30,491 bases of DNA from an uncultured Sutterella sp. GTDB lineage: Bacteria > Pseudomonadota > Gammaproteobacteria > Burkholderiales > Burkholderiaceae_F. The stretch is taken from positions 1 to 30,491 of the forward strand of contig URFF01000014.1 of assembly GCA_900546995.1 (NCBI GenBank). Reading direction: 5' to 3'. Made by a program: the position numbers and the translations under genes. Positions within the stretch are counted from its first letter, which is position 1; every line of letters begins with the position of its first letter. Shown piece by piece: positions 15,510 to 23,156 of the stretch. A model generated the notes under the pieces. The model was not told the DNA's origin and ran no database searches. It saw only the letters and a list, made by a program, of their open reading frames with translations.

Positions 15510-15965
15510 ATGGTTGAAAAGAATTCTGTTGAAGAAAAAGACATCGCTCTTTGGAACCCGATGTGGGCCATTCTCCTGAGCTTCATATTTACGCCGGTTT
15601 TCGGCGGAATCATTTGCGGGTTGAACTGGCGTGCGCTCGGTAAAGAGGAGCTCAGCCTGAGATCATTTAGCTTCATGCGAATGACGCTTTTGATCATGGT
15701 ACTTTATATCTTTGCCGAGCCCATGCTTCGGGGCATGCCCTACACCCAATACGTGTTATTAACCATTATGGCGGGTTTGTGGCTTGTCTGGACGTTCCTG
15801 GATGGTATCCGTCAATTGCGTTACGTCAATGAAAAATTCGGCGAAGCCTACGAGCATAAATTCTGGGGCAAATGCATCACCTGGGCGGTCGGCGGTTGGG
15901 TCGGCTACTACGGACTTGCCATCACTTACGTTCTCGGACTACACCTGCTCGGAATCGGTTTCTAG
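15510..15965 (+). CDS. Small multi-pass membrane protein, unknown function
   Basis: I do not recognise this 151-residue protein by family. It has about four hydrophobic segments: around 16-38 (MWAILLSFIFTPVFGGIICG), 60-75, 85-100 and near the C-terminus (VGGWVGYYGLAITYVLGLHLLGIGF), with a short acidic N-terminus (MVEKNSVEEKD) likely cytoplasmic. An alternative GTG start at 15495 would add five residues; the ATG at 15510 is preferred. It is divergent from the lipoprotein gene and only 13 bases upstream of the Sel1-repeat gene on the same strand, so the two probably form an operon. Codon use resembles its neighbours. Confidence 0.7.
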   Translation: MVEKNSVEEKDIALWNPMWAILLSFIFTPVFGGIICGLNWRALGKEELSLRSFSFMRMTLLIMVLYIFAEPMLRGMPYTQYVLLTIMAGLWLVWTFLDGIRQLRYVNEKFGEAYEHKFWGKCITWAVGGWVGYYGLAITYVLGLHLLGIGF

Positions 15966-15978
15966 GGTTGATTAAGTC

Positions 15979-17028
15979 ATGGCAACACGAAACAGCGCAA
16001 AAAAAACGGCCCATGCCGTTGTTAACGCCCGAGCCGACTACGTCTTAGGGCTCTTGGGCGGTGTTGCCAATACGCCTCCTCAGCCCTCTAAAGAAGCCAT
16101 GCAATACTATGCACGGGAAGCGGCCGAAGGCAATCCCGATGCACAATATCGTTTAGCCAAATTACTCGTTGAAGGACAAGTCCTTTCGACAAATAACCGC
16201 GCGGCGCTCAAATGGTTGAAAAAAGCCGTAGAAAAAGATCATGCTGCCAGTCAACACCTTCTTGGCCAAATGTACATGACGGGTCGCGGTGTTACCCGTG
16301 ATCTGGACCGCGCCATGGAACTTTTCCGACAAGCCGCCATTTCCGGTTACGCAGAAGCTGAATACGACTTAGGCTGCGCCTTGATGGACGGCACAACAGG
16401 GCACAAAGATCCCTATCAGGCCTTACGTTGGTTTCGCCTAGCCGGTGCTCAGGGTCACATTCCCTCCCAATACCGAGTCGGCTGTGCGCTTGCCCACGGC
16501 GAGGGTTGTGAAGTAGATCTGCAACAGGCCGCGACTTGGCTAAGAAAAGCATCGGTCAATAATGAGCCGCGGGCACAATACGAATTCGCCTTGCTATTTA
16601 TTCGCCCGGACTACTCCAAACACAATGAAGAAGAGGCCATGCGGTGGATGAAACTATCGGCCAAAGCGGGTTTTGCACCGGCTCAATATGAACTGGCCAT
16701 GTTTTATCAAAATGGTATCGGAACACTGGCCTCTTACGATGAAGCTTTCCGCTGGGCTTGGCGTGCCGCCTCTCAGGATGAACACAAGGCACTGCTCTTG
16801 TTAGCCAATCTATTCCGATTCGGCGCCGGTGTTGAGCGAAACCTCACGGCCGCTTACGCTCTCACCTCTTACCTCTCTCAGAATGATTCCGATAGCTCGA
16901 TTATGGCGCTTTTGGAGGCCTTAGAGCGTCAACTGACAGTCAATGATCGAGCGGCGGTGCAAAAGCAACTCTCGGGCATTAAATCGGCTCGGGAACTACT
17001 CGATTCCATTAAAAATCCAACCGTTTAA
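15979..17028 (+). CDS. Sel1-repeat (TPR-like) protein
   Basis: This 349-residue protein has about seven tandem Sel1-like repeats of roughly 36 residues, from about residue 51 to 305. Typical units are AASQHLLGQMYMTGRGVTRDLDRAMELFRQAAISGY and APAQYELAMFYQNGIGTLASYDEAFRWAWRAA. Such solenoids are protein-interaction scaffolds and often act in stress, envelope or signalling pathways; the partner cannot be predicted. No signal peptide is evident (MATRNSAKKTAHAV), so it is probably cytoplasmic. It lies 13 bases after the small membrane-protein gene and may be co-transcribed with it. The Shine-Dalgarno is weak (GGGTTG). Confidence 0.88.
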   Translation: MATRNSAKKTAHAVVNARADYVLGLLGGVANTPPQPSKEAMQYYAREAAEGNPDAQYRLAKLLVEGQVLSTNNRAALKWLKKAVEKDHAASQHLLGQMYMTGRGVTRDLDRAMELFRQAAISGYAEAEYDLGCALMDGTTGHKDPYQALRWFRLAGAQGHIPSQYRVGCALAHGEGCEVDLQQAATWLRKASVNNEPRAQYEFALLFIRPDYSKHNEEEAMRWMKLSAKAGFAPAQYELAMFYQNGIGTLASYDEAFRWAWRAASQDEHKALLLLANLFRFGAGVERNLTAAYALTSYLSQNDSDSSIMALLEALERQLTVNDRAAVQKQLSGIKSARELLDSIKNPTV

Positions 17029-17049
17029 AAAAGGCCCCCTTTGGAGCCT
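17027..17049 (-). terminator. Terminator of the rlmB transcript
   Basis: On the minus strand AGGCTCC (17049-17043) pairs with GGGGCCT (17038-17032), one wobble, around AAAG, and the A-run at 17027-17032 reads as a T-run. It lies 25 bases past the rlmB stop and may also stop the converging Sel1 transcript. Confidence 0.82.
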
Positions 17050-17073
17050 CTTGATTAATATCTTTTTGTTCAA

Positions 17074-17832
17074 TCACGCTTTTTTAGCGTAACGTTGTCG
17101 CACGGACTCAAAAAGACAAATTCCAGTCGCCACCGACACATTGAGACTTTCAACAGACCCCGTCAAAGGAATCTTTGCCAAATCGTCACAACGCTTACGG
17201 GTTAATTGACGCAAGCCCGGTCCTTCGGCACCCATGACCCAAGCAAACGCTCCGGTCTGATCGAAGTCATAAATCGTTTTGGTTGCTTCGCCTGCCGCTC
17301 CGACAACGGTCACACCGGCGTCACGAAGCTCAACAATGGCCGCCGCGAGATTGGTCACTGTCACGACTGGAACCGTTTCCGAAGCGCCGGCCGCGGCTTT
17401 GGCTGCCGCCGGAGTCACACTCGCGGAACGGTCTTTCGGAATAATGACCGCCTGCACGCCCGCGGCGTCCGCAGAACGCAAGCACGCTCCGAAATTTCTC
17501 GGATCGGTGATGCCGTCTAAGATCAATAGGAGCGTATCCGGACGAATATCGTTCATCAGATCATCGAACGTCATCGCCACTTCCAAGCTATCGGCCATCG
17601 CGACGATACCCTGGTGCGGGATGTCTCGGCTGACCATGCCGTTGAGTCGTTCGTGGCTTGCTTGCATGACGCGAACGCCTAGCGCCTTAAGCTCATCGCG
17701 CATCTGCATCATTCGTTTATCACGGCGAGCCGGATCAACGTAAACGCAATGAATGGAATCCGGATCTTTTCGCAAGCGAGCGCCCACCGCGTGGAACCCC
17801 GCCAATATCATACTTTTCGCCATAACTGTCAT
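17074..17832 (-). CDS. rlmB: 23S rRNA 2'-O-methyltransferase RlmB (SpoU family)
   Basis: RlmB methylates the 2'-OH of G2251 (E. coli numbering) in 23S rRNA. The 252-residue protein has the N-terminal substrate-binding domain (ILAGFHAVGARLRKDPDSI) and a SpoU catalytic domain with the three trefoil-knot motifs. These are LDGITDPRNFGACLRSADAAGV at about 105-126, WVMGAEGPGLR at about 198-208, and the AdoMet loop IPLTGSVESLNVSVATGICLFE near the end. Two starts are possible: ATG at 17832 or ATG at 17823 (MAKSMILAGF), the second fitting family N-termini slightly better. It lies downstream of rnr on the same strand with a 48-base gap, a common arrangement. A second SpoU gene fragment occurs at the right edge. 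Confidence 0.93.
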   Translation of the reverse strand: MTVMAKSMILAGFHAVGARLRKDPDSIHCVYVDPARRDKRMMQMRDELKALGVRVMQASHERLNGMVSRDIPHQGIVAMADSLEVAMTFDDLMNDIRPDTLLLILDGITDPRNFGACLRSADAAGVQAVIIPKDRSASVTPAAAKAAAGASETVPVVTVTNLAAAIVELRDAGVTVVGAAGEATKTIYDFDQTGAFAWVMGAEGPGLRQLTRKRCDDLAKIPLTGSVESLNVSVATGICLFESVRQRYAKKA

Positions 17833-17880
17833 TCATCCAAAAATCGTTAAGAGGTCGCTATTGTACGCAAAGAGAAACTC

Positions 17881-20226
17881 TTAAGCGATACGAAAATCAA
17901 TTCGGCGCCGATCTTCATCGACCCCAATCAATTTCACCTTCACAATCTGACCGACACTATAAGTCTCTCCGAAATCTCGGCCAACTAACGTTCCGTCAAT
18001 CATGTAGTCGTAATAATCAAACCCCAAGTTGGAAATATGCACGAACCCTTCGACGTATTGGTCGAGCAATTCAACAAAAATCCCAAATTGAGTGACCGTA
18101 TTGATGCGAGCGGTAAAGAATTTGCGTTGCTTAGCCAATTCGGTCATGTAGCGGCACTTGAGCCACGCAACAACGTCGCGGCTCGCATCATCGGCACGAC
18201 GCTCACAAGCCGAGGTGATCTTGCCAAGCGTCGTCCAGTCATTGTAAGACGGCTCGTGCGGGACACTCTTTTGCGGTTTTGGCATCGCCGAAAGCGTTCT
18301 TTCCAAGGATTTCCCGTTGTAGCCCTCAAGCACTTGGCTCGCTCCAATATAAACCTGAGGTCTATACGTTCTACGTGACAGAATGCCTCGAATCGTTCGG
18401 TGAACCAATAAATCGGGATAACGACGAATCGGTGAGGTGAAGTGCGTGTAGGCATCGTAGCCTAACCCATAGTGACCGATATTGTCCGGTGAATACACCG
18501 CCCGCTGCATTGAGCGCAATAGTGCCATCTGAACGACTTCGCTATAGGCCTTAGTCTTCACCGCCTCAACGACAGCCTCGTAGTCAGATGCCGTTGGAGA
18601 ACTGCCGCCCTTTAACGTCAATCCGAACCCCGAGAGCAATTGCCGCAATTGCAAGAGCCGATCAGCCGACGGCTTATCGTGGACACGGTAAAGCGACAAA
18701 CGCTTATGCCGTCCGATAAAGTCCGCCGCACAAGTATTTGCCGCGAGCATACACTCTTCAATCAAGCGATGGGCGTCGTTACTAACGCGCGCCACAATGG
18801 ACGTGATATTGCCCGCTTCATCGGTCAACACCTGAGTTTCCCGCGTTGCGAAGTCAATGGCTCCGCGACGCTTTCTGGCCTCTCGAAGAACTTTATAAAG
18901 GCTATAAAGCGTATCCAAACTCGGCAAAAGCTCTTCAGGAATCACCTCACCGTCGGTTTCTGAGCGATGTTGATTCAAATAATTCCAAACCCGCGTATAG
19001 GTTAAACGCCCGTGCGAATGAATGACCGCCGGATAAAACTGATAGGCCGTCACGGTCCCCAATTCATCAATGACCATGTCACAGACCAAAGCGCAGCGAT
19101 CAACGCCGGGATTTAACGAACAAAGCCCATTACAGAGCTTTTCGGGCAACATCGGGATCACCCGCCTCGGGAAATACACGGAAGTCGATCGCGTCTGCGC
19201 ATCACGATCGAGCGCTGAGTCGGGTTTGACGTAATAGCTCACATCGGCAATGGCCACCAAAAGCCGCCAAGAGGACTCCAATTTTTCCGCGTAGACCGCA
19301 TCGTCGAAGTCTCGTGCGTCTTCGCCATCAATCGTACAAAACGCGATATCTCGCAGATCCACGCGACGAGCCCGATCGCGAGCCAGAACCTTATCGGGAA
19401 GCTTTTCCGTTTCAGCAATCGTTTGAGCGGAAAATTCATGCGGGAGGTTAAATTGCCTGACGGCTAATTCAATTTCCAACTGCGCATCGTTATCGACAGT
19501 GAGTTCTCGATCGATCCGGACACCCACTTTCGGATTATCCTTATCCGGATAATGTTCGATACGGGCAATCACTTTTTTATCGGCATAGACCTCTAGTGTT
19601 TGCTCATTATCTAAAAGATTGACCGAAAGGTTGCAAAGTCGAGCATCGAGCTTATGAAAATGCCGTTTCGTTTGAGCTTTTTTATTCGTCTTCCCGGTTT
19701 TGACTTCACCGATGATCTCCGAAATGGCATGACCCAGTACTTCAACAATATTGGCTCGACTATCGTAAGCGCCCGGGTATTCGCTGGAAAATTCTTTCAC
19801 CGTCTTAAACCGCACTTCATCGCCCGGTAAAACCAATCCCGCTTGATCTTGGATGACCCGATAGCGCTCCCCGGTTTCATTATCGACCACAACCGGCAAC
19901 GATTGAGCGGCCACCATGACGATACCATCACGGGGAATTGAGCTTTTATGACGGAATGTTTTCGTTTCAGCGTTATAGGAAACTCGCTTATCGTTGATCA
20001 ACCGATCGAGCATCTGGGTGAATAATTCTTCATTGAGCTTTCGGTACCGCTTGGCTAACAAAACATATAACTCTGAGGGCTCCAGATCTGCCGATGCGGA
20101 TTCAAGCACCTGAATCGCTAAACCGACAAGCTCACTGATCACATAATTTTTCACGCGTCCCTGAGTTTTATCGGTCCCTGTCTTTTTTCTCGAGGATGCC
20201 CCCGTTTTTTTCTTACCTGTTGTCAA
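17881..20226 (-). CDS. rnr: Ribonuclease R
   Basis: RNase R is a processive 3'-5' exoribonuclease that degrades structured RNA and takes part in rRNA and tmRNA quality control. The 781-residue protein has an N-terminal helix-turn-helix-like region (27-95), cold-shock domains, the RNB catalytic domain with clustered aspartates in DGEDARDFDDAV (300-311), and a C-terminal S1 domain (FFTARINTVTQFGIFVELLD). It ends shortly after S1 and lacks the long Lys-rich tail of E. coli RNase R; instead the first 25 residues are Lys-rich. The start must be TTG at 20226: a stop lies just upstream and the next Met is residue 72. GAGAG serves as ribosome binding site. The start codon overlaps the -35 box of the divergent tRNA-Leu promoter. 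Confidence 0.95.
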   Translation of the reverse strand: MTTGKKKTGASSRKKTGTDKTQGRVKNYVISELVGLAIQVLESASADLEPSELYVLLAKRYRKLNEELFTQMLDRLINDKRVSYNAETKTFRHKSSIPRDGIVMVAAQSLPVVVDNETGERYRVIQDQAGLVLPGDEVRFKTVKEFSSEYPGAYDSRANIVEVLGHAISEIIGEVKTGKTNKKAQTKRHFHKLDARLCNLSVNLLDNEQTLEVYADKKVIARIEHYPDKDNPKVGVRIDRELTVDNDAQLEIELAVRQFNLPHEFSAQTIAETEKLPDKVLARDRARRVDLRDIAFCTIDGEDARDFDDAVYAEKLESSWRLLVAIADVSYYVKPDSALDRDAQTRSTSVYFPRRVIPMLPEKLCNGLCSLNPGVDRCALVCDMVIDELGTVTAYQFYPAVIHSHGRLTYTRVWNYLNQHRSETDGEVIPEELLPSLDTLYSLYKVLREARKRRGAIDFATRETQVLTDEAGNITSIVARVSNDAHRLIEECMLAANTCAADFIGRHKRLSLYRVHDKPSADRLLQLRQLLSGFGLTLKGGSSPTASDYEAVVEAVKTKAYSEVVQMALLRSMQRAVYSPDNIGHYGLGYDAYTHFTSPIRRYPDLLVHRTIRGILSRRTYRPQVYIGASQVLEGYNGKSLERTLSAMPKPQKSVPHEPSYNDWTTLGKITSACERRADDASRDVVAWLKCRYMTELAKQRKFFTARINTVTQFGIFVELLDQYVEGFVHISNLGFDYYDYMIDGTLVGRDFGETYSVGQIVKVKLIGVDEDRRRIDFRIA

Positions 20227-20248
20227 AATACTCTCGCTTTACTATAAT
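20220..20248 (+). promoter_or_regulatory. tRNA-Leu promoter
   Basis: TTGTCA (20220-20225), 17 bases, then a perfect TATAAT (20243-20248), 17 bases before the mature tRNA. The -35 box overlaps the TTG start of rnr on the other strand. Confidence 0.85.
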
Positions 20249-20265
20249 TTATCACTCGTTTCAAA

Positions 20266-20350
20266 GCCCGGGTGGCGAAATTGGTAGACGCACCAGCTTC
20301 AGGTGCTGGCGTTGCGAGACGTATCGGTTCGAGTCCGATCCCGGGCACCA
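20266..20350 (+). tRNA. tRNA-Leu (anticodon CAG)
   Basis: An 85-base class II tRNA with encoded CCA. The acceptor stem GCCCGGG (20266-20272) pairs with CCCGGGC (20340-20346), followed by A and CCA. The anticodon stem CCAGC/GCTGG encloses the loop TTCAGGT, giving CAG, which reads CUG. The D-loop has TTGGTAGA, a long variable arm lies around 20311-20323, and the T-arm ATCGG-TTCGAGT-CCGAT is intact. It lies between rnr and the partition cassette; tRNA-Leu genes are common integration sites. Confidence 0.98.
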
Positions 20351-20401
20351 AAAACGCTTAAGTAATCAAAAAGAGATTTGGTTATTTAAGCGTTTTTCTT
20401 T
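20350..20401 (+). terminator. Terminator of tRNA-Leu
   Basis: AAAAACGCTTAA (20350-20361) pairs perfectly with TTAAGCGTTTTT (20386-20397), followed by CTTT. The left arm begins at the last base of the CCA end. Confidence 0.9.
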
Positions 20402-20486
20402 ATCCTCCTGATCAAAGACCTTAATTTCACCTTCGCGCTTTAGTATATCGAAGTTTTGTGTCAGCTTGTCGGTTTTTTGATGACAA

Positions 20487-20561
20487 ACGGCGACGCGAAA
20501 TCCGCAGTCGCCGTAAAATACTCATTTGTTGTAATGTTACTATGTATATCACAACATTACA
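20487..20561 (-). terminator. Two hairpins downstream of the partition genes
   Basis: Downstream of the minus-strand partition genes, TGTAATGTT (20530-20538) pairs with AACATTACA (20553-20561), and ACGGCGAC (20487-20494) pairs with GTCGCCGT (20507-20514). Both stems are perfect. Only a short T-stretch (TTTG on the minus strand) follows the second, so termination is likely but weak. Nothing else is seen in 20402-20570. Confidence 0.5.
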
Positions 20562-20570
20562 TCAAAAGAA

Positions 20571-20846
20571 CTACGAATAAATCGTCTTTTCCAGTAATTC
20601 CCGAACCAAAATAGACGCCTTTGTATCGTGATCAACACAGTACTTCATGAGATCTCGATGCATTTGATCCGTCAAATCCATGGAAAGCCGTTTCATTTTG
20701 ACTTTCTCAGTGGGGGCGACAACAGGTGCTTTTTTGACAATCGGCGCAGTTTCCTGAGTGCCCTCCGCCCCTTGGCTCACCCATTCGTCAACGGCCTGCG
20801 CTGTCGGTCGGCGTCCACCGAACAATACCTTCTTACCACTACTCAT
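20571..20846 (-). CDS. Ribbon-helix-helix partner of ParA (ParG-like)
   Basis: This 91-residue protein has a disordered N-terminal half rich in Thr, Pro and Ala (about 1-48) and a C-terminal ribbon-helix-helix fold: VKMKRLSMDLTDQMHRDLMKYCVDHDTKASILVRELLEK (49-87). The strand KRLSMDL would enter the DNA groove. That layout, a flexible tail plus C-terminal RHH encoded directly after a short ParA, matches ParG-type centromere-binding proteins of the ParF/ParG plasmid systems. The N-terminal tail of such proteins usually stimulates the ATPase. The start overlaps the parA stop as ATGA, indicating coupled translation. Function in this chromosome-like setting is unknown: plasmid or element remnant, or a domesticated positioning system. 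Confidence 0.78.
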   Translation of the reverse strand: MSSGKKVLFGGRRPTAQAVDEWVSQGAEGTQETAPIVKKAPVVAPTEKVKMKRLSMDLTDQMHRDLMKYCVDHDTKASILVRELLEKTIYS

Positions 20847-21487
20847 TCCTTATCCTCCAAAAGCTGCAACACTTCTTTGGCTAAGCGATTGACTTCACGG
20901 GAAGCCAAGCTTCTTTTGTCATCTTCAAAGACCACCCGACCGCTTGCGGCCGATTCAGCGTAAACCACGCGCTGAGCCAACGCAGCATCGAGAATCGGCA
21001 ATTCAAACTCTTCAAGCGCATCCACAATATCCCGACCGATCGCGGTCTTGGCGATTTTTCGATTGATCACAAAAGCCGCCTTTAATTCCGGGCGATAAAT
21101 TTGCGCTTCCTTAATCAGTTTGACCACTTCCTCGGCCGCCCAAACGTCGTATGGACTCGGTTGCACGGGAATTAAAACCAAGTCTGAAGCCATCATGGCG
21201 GCACGAGACAAGTCCGTCACACGCGGCGCACCATCAATAACCACAATGTCTCGCCCGACACCGATATCGGCAATCACTTTATGTAAGTTAGGCTTGGGGC
21301 AACTTACCACTGGAAAAAGCATCTCAGAGTCTCCGCGGCTTGCAAACCAGTCAAGCGAAGACCCTTGGGGGTCCGCATCGACTAATAAAACGGAGTAGCC
21401 CTTATCATGCAGAGCCGCGGAAAGATTCACCGAAATGGTCGTCTTTCCCACGCCACCCTTTTGATTGAGCACACTAATCACTTTCAT
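20843..21487 (-). CDS. parA: ParA/ParF-type partition ATPase
   Basis: This 214-residue P-loop ATPase has the deviant Walker A motif KGGVGKTT (10-17) with both signature lysines (Lys10, Lys15), a Walker A' region LLVDADPQGSSLDW and Walker B DIVVIDGAP. It lacks the N-terminal helix-turn-helix of long ParA proteins, placing it with ParF-like plasmid ATPases of 200-220 residues. These bind the nucleoid as dimers and move DNA or other cargo when stimulated by their partner. The partner gene follows with a 4-base overlap. The start has AGAGG upstream. A palindromic region at 21511-21534 lies 24 bases before the start and probably serves as operator or centromere. It is divergent from an unrelated transporter gene. 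Confidence 0.9.
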   Translation of the reverse strand: MKVISVLNQKGGVGKTTISVNLSAALHDKGYSVLLVDADPQGSSLDWFASRGDSEMLFPVVSCPKPNLHKVIADIGVGRDIVVIDGAPRVTDLSRAAMMASDLVLIPVQPSPYDVWAAEEVVKLIKEAQIYRPELKAAFVINRKIAKTAIGRDIVDALEEFELPILDAALAQRVVYAESAASGRVVFEDDKRSLASREVNRLAKEVLQLLEDKE

Positions 21488-21510
21488 AAAAAACCTCTTT
21501 TCACATCAAA

Positions 21511-21609
21511 TGAAATGAGTAAATGTACATTTCAGATTGACCACATATTAGCAAATTGACAGCGAAAGCGCTCGAACGGTATCAGGGAAAGTGCTCACTT
21601 TCTGAGCAC
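21511..21609. promoter_or_regulatory. Putative parA operator/centromere and a second inverted repeat
   Basis: Between divergent parA and the EamA gene, AAATGTACATTT (21521-21532) is a perfect 12-bp palindrome nested in TGAAATG (21511-21517) / CATTTCA (21528-21534). It lies close to parA, as expected for an RHH-bound operator. Further along, GTGCTCA (21591-21597) and TGAGCAC (21603-21609) form a perfect 7-bp inverted repeat near the EamA gene, possibly a regulator site. Confidence 0.5.
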
Positions 21610-21656
21610 AGTGGAAACGACTACAATGCGTTAATTTTATTTTCAGAGACCTTACC

Positions 21657-22550
21657 ATGATGAAGCAGTCACTATGGGCACTGGCAGCGGCCGCCCTCTT
21701 CTCGTTCATGGCCGTTTTTGTCAAACTCTGCAGCGGTCACTTCGGGTCATTGGAGCTCGTCTTTTATCGTTCCCTAATAGGTATTGTCACCATTGGGTTA
21801 TTTGTGCGTTCTCAAGGTTTAAGTCTCCGCACACGTTATCTCGGTGGACACATTAAACGTGCCGTTCTCGGAACGGCTTCTGTCGGGCTTTGGTTTTTCA
21901 CAATCGGTCAGATGCCGCTAGGCACCAACATGACACTCATTTACACGACGCCGCTTTTCATGGCCGCCAATTTCATCATTTTGGCTTTCATACGAAAGGA
22001 ATCCGCTCCCTGGGGCGTCATTTTGGCCATTTTATTTGGTTTTACCGGCGTCACCACCGTTTTACAACCCTCCTTCGAAGCCGGTTACATGTGGCCGGCA
22101 CTGACCTGTCTTTTCGTCGCCTTTATTGACCTTATCGTTTACTGGCAAATTAAAGAGCTCGGTAACCTCAAAGAACCCTCTTGGCGCATTGTTTTTTATT
22201 TCTCCATGTTCGGCGCGGTCTTCGGCGTTTTAGGTAGCTACATCCTTGAAGACGGCATGCACATGCCGACGTTGGAGTCCGGTGCCTATCTGATCGGTAT
22301 GGGCATTTGTGCCACCTTGGGGCAGATCTGTACGACCCGCTCTTACGCCTATGGCAATATGCTGTTGAGCTCTTGCTTGGGCTTTTCCGCCATTCCGTTC
22401 TCAGCGCTCGTGAGTTTTATTCTTTTCGGTGAAAATGTGCCACCGCTCGGACTTTTAGGTATGATGATGATCATTGTCGCGGGGGTCTTTGCCACCATCT
22501 ATACCAAGCGTACAGAGGCTCAGAATAAGGCCAAAGAACAACGCGCATAA
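21657..22550 (+). CDS. EamA/DMT family transporter
   Basis: A 297-residue inner-membrane protein with about ten hydrophobic helices arranged as two five-helix EamA repeats, typical of the drug/metabolite transporter superfamily. The N-terminal repeat shows ALAAAALFSFMAVFVKLC and LELVFYRSLIGIVTIGLF. The second half ends IPFSALVSFILFGENVPPLGLLGMMMIIVAGVFATI, the usual C-terminal signature. Members export amino acids, metabolites or drugs; the substrate here is unknown. The ATG pair at 21657/21660 allows two starts. A short basic tail rich in Lys and Gln follows the last helix. The next gene starts 33 bases later on the same strand and may be co-transcribed. Confidence 0.9.
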   Translation: MMKQSLWALAAAALFSFMAVFVKLCSGHFGSLELVFYRSLIGIVTIGLFVRSQGLSLRTRYLGGHIKRAVLGTASVGLWFFTIGQMPLGTNMTLIYTTPLFMAANFIILAFIRKESAPWGVILAILFGFTGVTTVLQPSFEAGYMWPALTCLFVAFIDLIVYWQIKELGNLKEPSWRIVFYFSMFGAVFGVLGSYILEDGMHMPTLESGAYLIGMGICATLGQICTTRSYAYGNMLLSSCLGFSAIPFSALVSFILFGENVPPLGLLGMMMIIVAGVFATIYTKRTEAQNKAKEQRA

Positions 22551-22583
22551 AAATAATCACTTAATTTATTAAGGAACTTAATC

Positions 22584-22946
22584 ATGGCTGATCAAGAAAA
22601 TCAAAAGCCGGTCGAACAAACGGCAGAACAACCGGCTCAACAAGCTCAACAACCGAACGTTTGGATCTGCGACCCGGTGGGCGTCGCCCACTGTGACGTA
22701 AGCGACAAGGGTGTTATTTACACGGTCGCTTGGACTGACTTCATGGGACTTCAACACACGGCTAAAGTCAATCGCGAAGATTGCTTCTTCAATTTCGCGA
22801 GCGTGCTGAAAACGTTGGTTAAGGGTGGCTATCGCTACAACACCATGATTGCTCAAGCCCCCGCTATCATCCAACAACGCCTAACGGCTTTCCGTCCGAG
22901 CCAAGACAATGTGAAGAAAGCTTTGGACGCCGCCAAGAAAAAATAA
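22584..22946 (+). CDS. Hypothetical 120-aa protein with Gln-rich tail, likely well expressed
   Basis: I recognise no family. The first ~24 residues are acidic and Gln/Pro-rich (QTAEQPAQQAQQPN) and likely disordered. The rest looks like a compact domain, VWICDPVGVAHCDVSDKGVIYTVAWTDFMGLQHTAKVNREDCFFNF, followed by a helical, lysine-rich C-terminus (NVKKALDAAKKK). No signal peptide or membrane helix is seen. A good ribosome binding site (AAGGAA) precedes the ATG. Codon use is biased in the same way as phnS and the C69 dipeptidase, which suggests strong expression. It follows the EamA gene by 33 bases and ends at a strong hairpin. Confidence 0.8.
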   Translation: MADQENQKPVEQTAEQPAQQAQQPNVWICDPVGVAHCDVSDKGVIYTVAWTDFMGLQHTAKVNREDCFFNFASVLKTLVKGGYRYNTMIAQAPAIIQQRLTAFRPSQDNVKKALDAAKKK

Positions 22947-22965
22947 TTTCTTGACCTTCATCTAA

Positions 22966-22999
22966 CGAAAGCCTCCCTTCGCGGAGGCTTTCGTCATTT
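22966..22999 (+). terminator. Terminator after the 120-aa protein gene
   Basis: CGAAAGCCTCC (22966-22976) pairs perfectly with GGAGGCTTTCG (22983-22993) around CTTCGC. The T-tract is weak (TCATTTC). The following spacer to 23078 shows no gene. Confidence 0.8.
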
Positions 23000-23078
23000 C
23001 AATGACGACAAAATTATTTATTTCTACGTTAAAGCCCCAACTTTTAAGTGAACTTGAATTCGGATTTTCCCTCATCTT

Positions 23079-23133
23079 TGCTACAATCGAGCGATATTGA
23101 TAAAAAAGGGGTTGACTAGCCAACCCTTTTTTG
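23079..23133 (+). promoter_or_regulatory. prmB promoter (extended -10) and terminator-like leader hairpin
   Basis: TGCTACAAT (23079-23087) is an extended -10 element. Starting about 10 bases after the predicted transcription start, AAAAAAGGG (23102-23110) pairs with CCCTTTTTT (23124-23132), with an inner TTG/CAA stem. It forms an intrinsic-terminator-like hairpin with a T-tract in front of prmB, so it may attenuate transcription of the prmB-yheS operon. It could instead stop transcripts coming from upstream. Confidence 0.55.
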
Positions 23134-23156
23134 AGTTTTTCAGTTAGGTAGACAAT

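Noticed and set aside
20266..21487. Complete integrated plasmid or ICE at tRNA-Leu
   Set aside because: Only the two partition genes are present; no integrase, replication or transfer genes and no second copy of the tRNA 3' end were seen.
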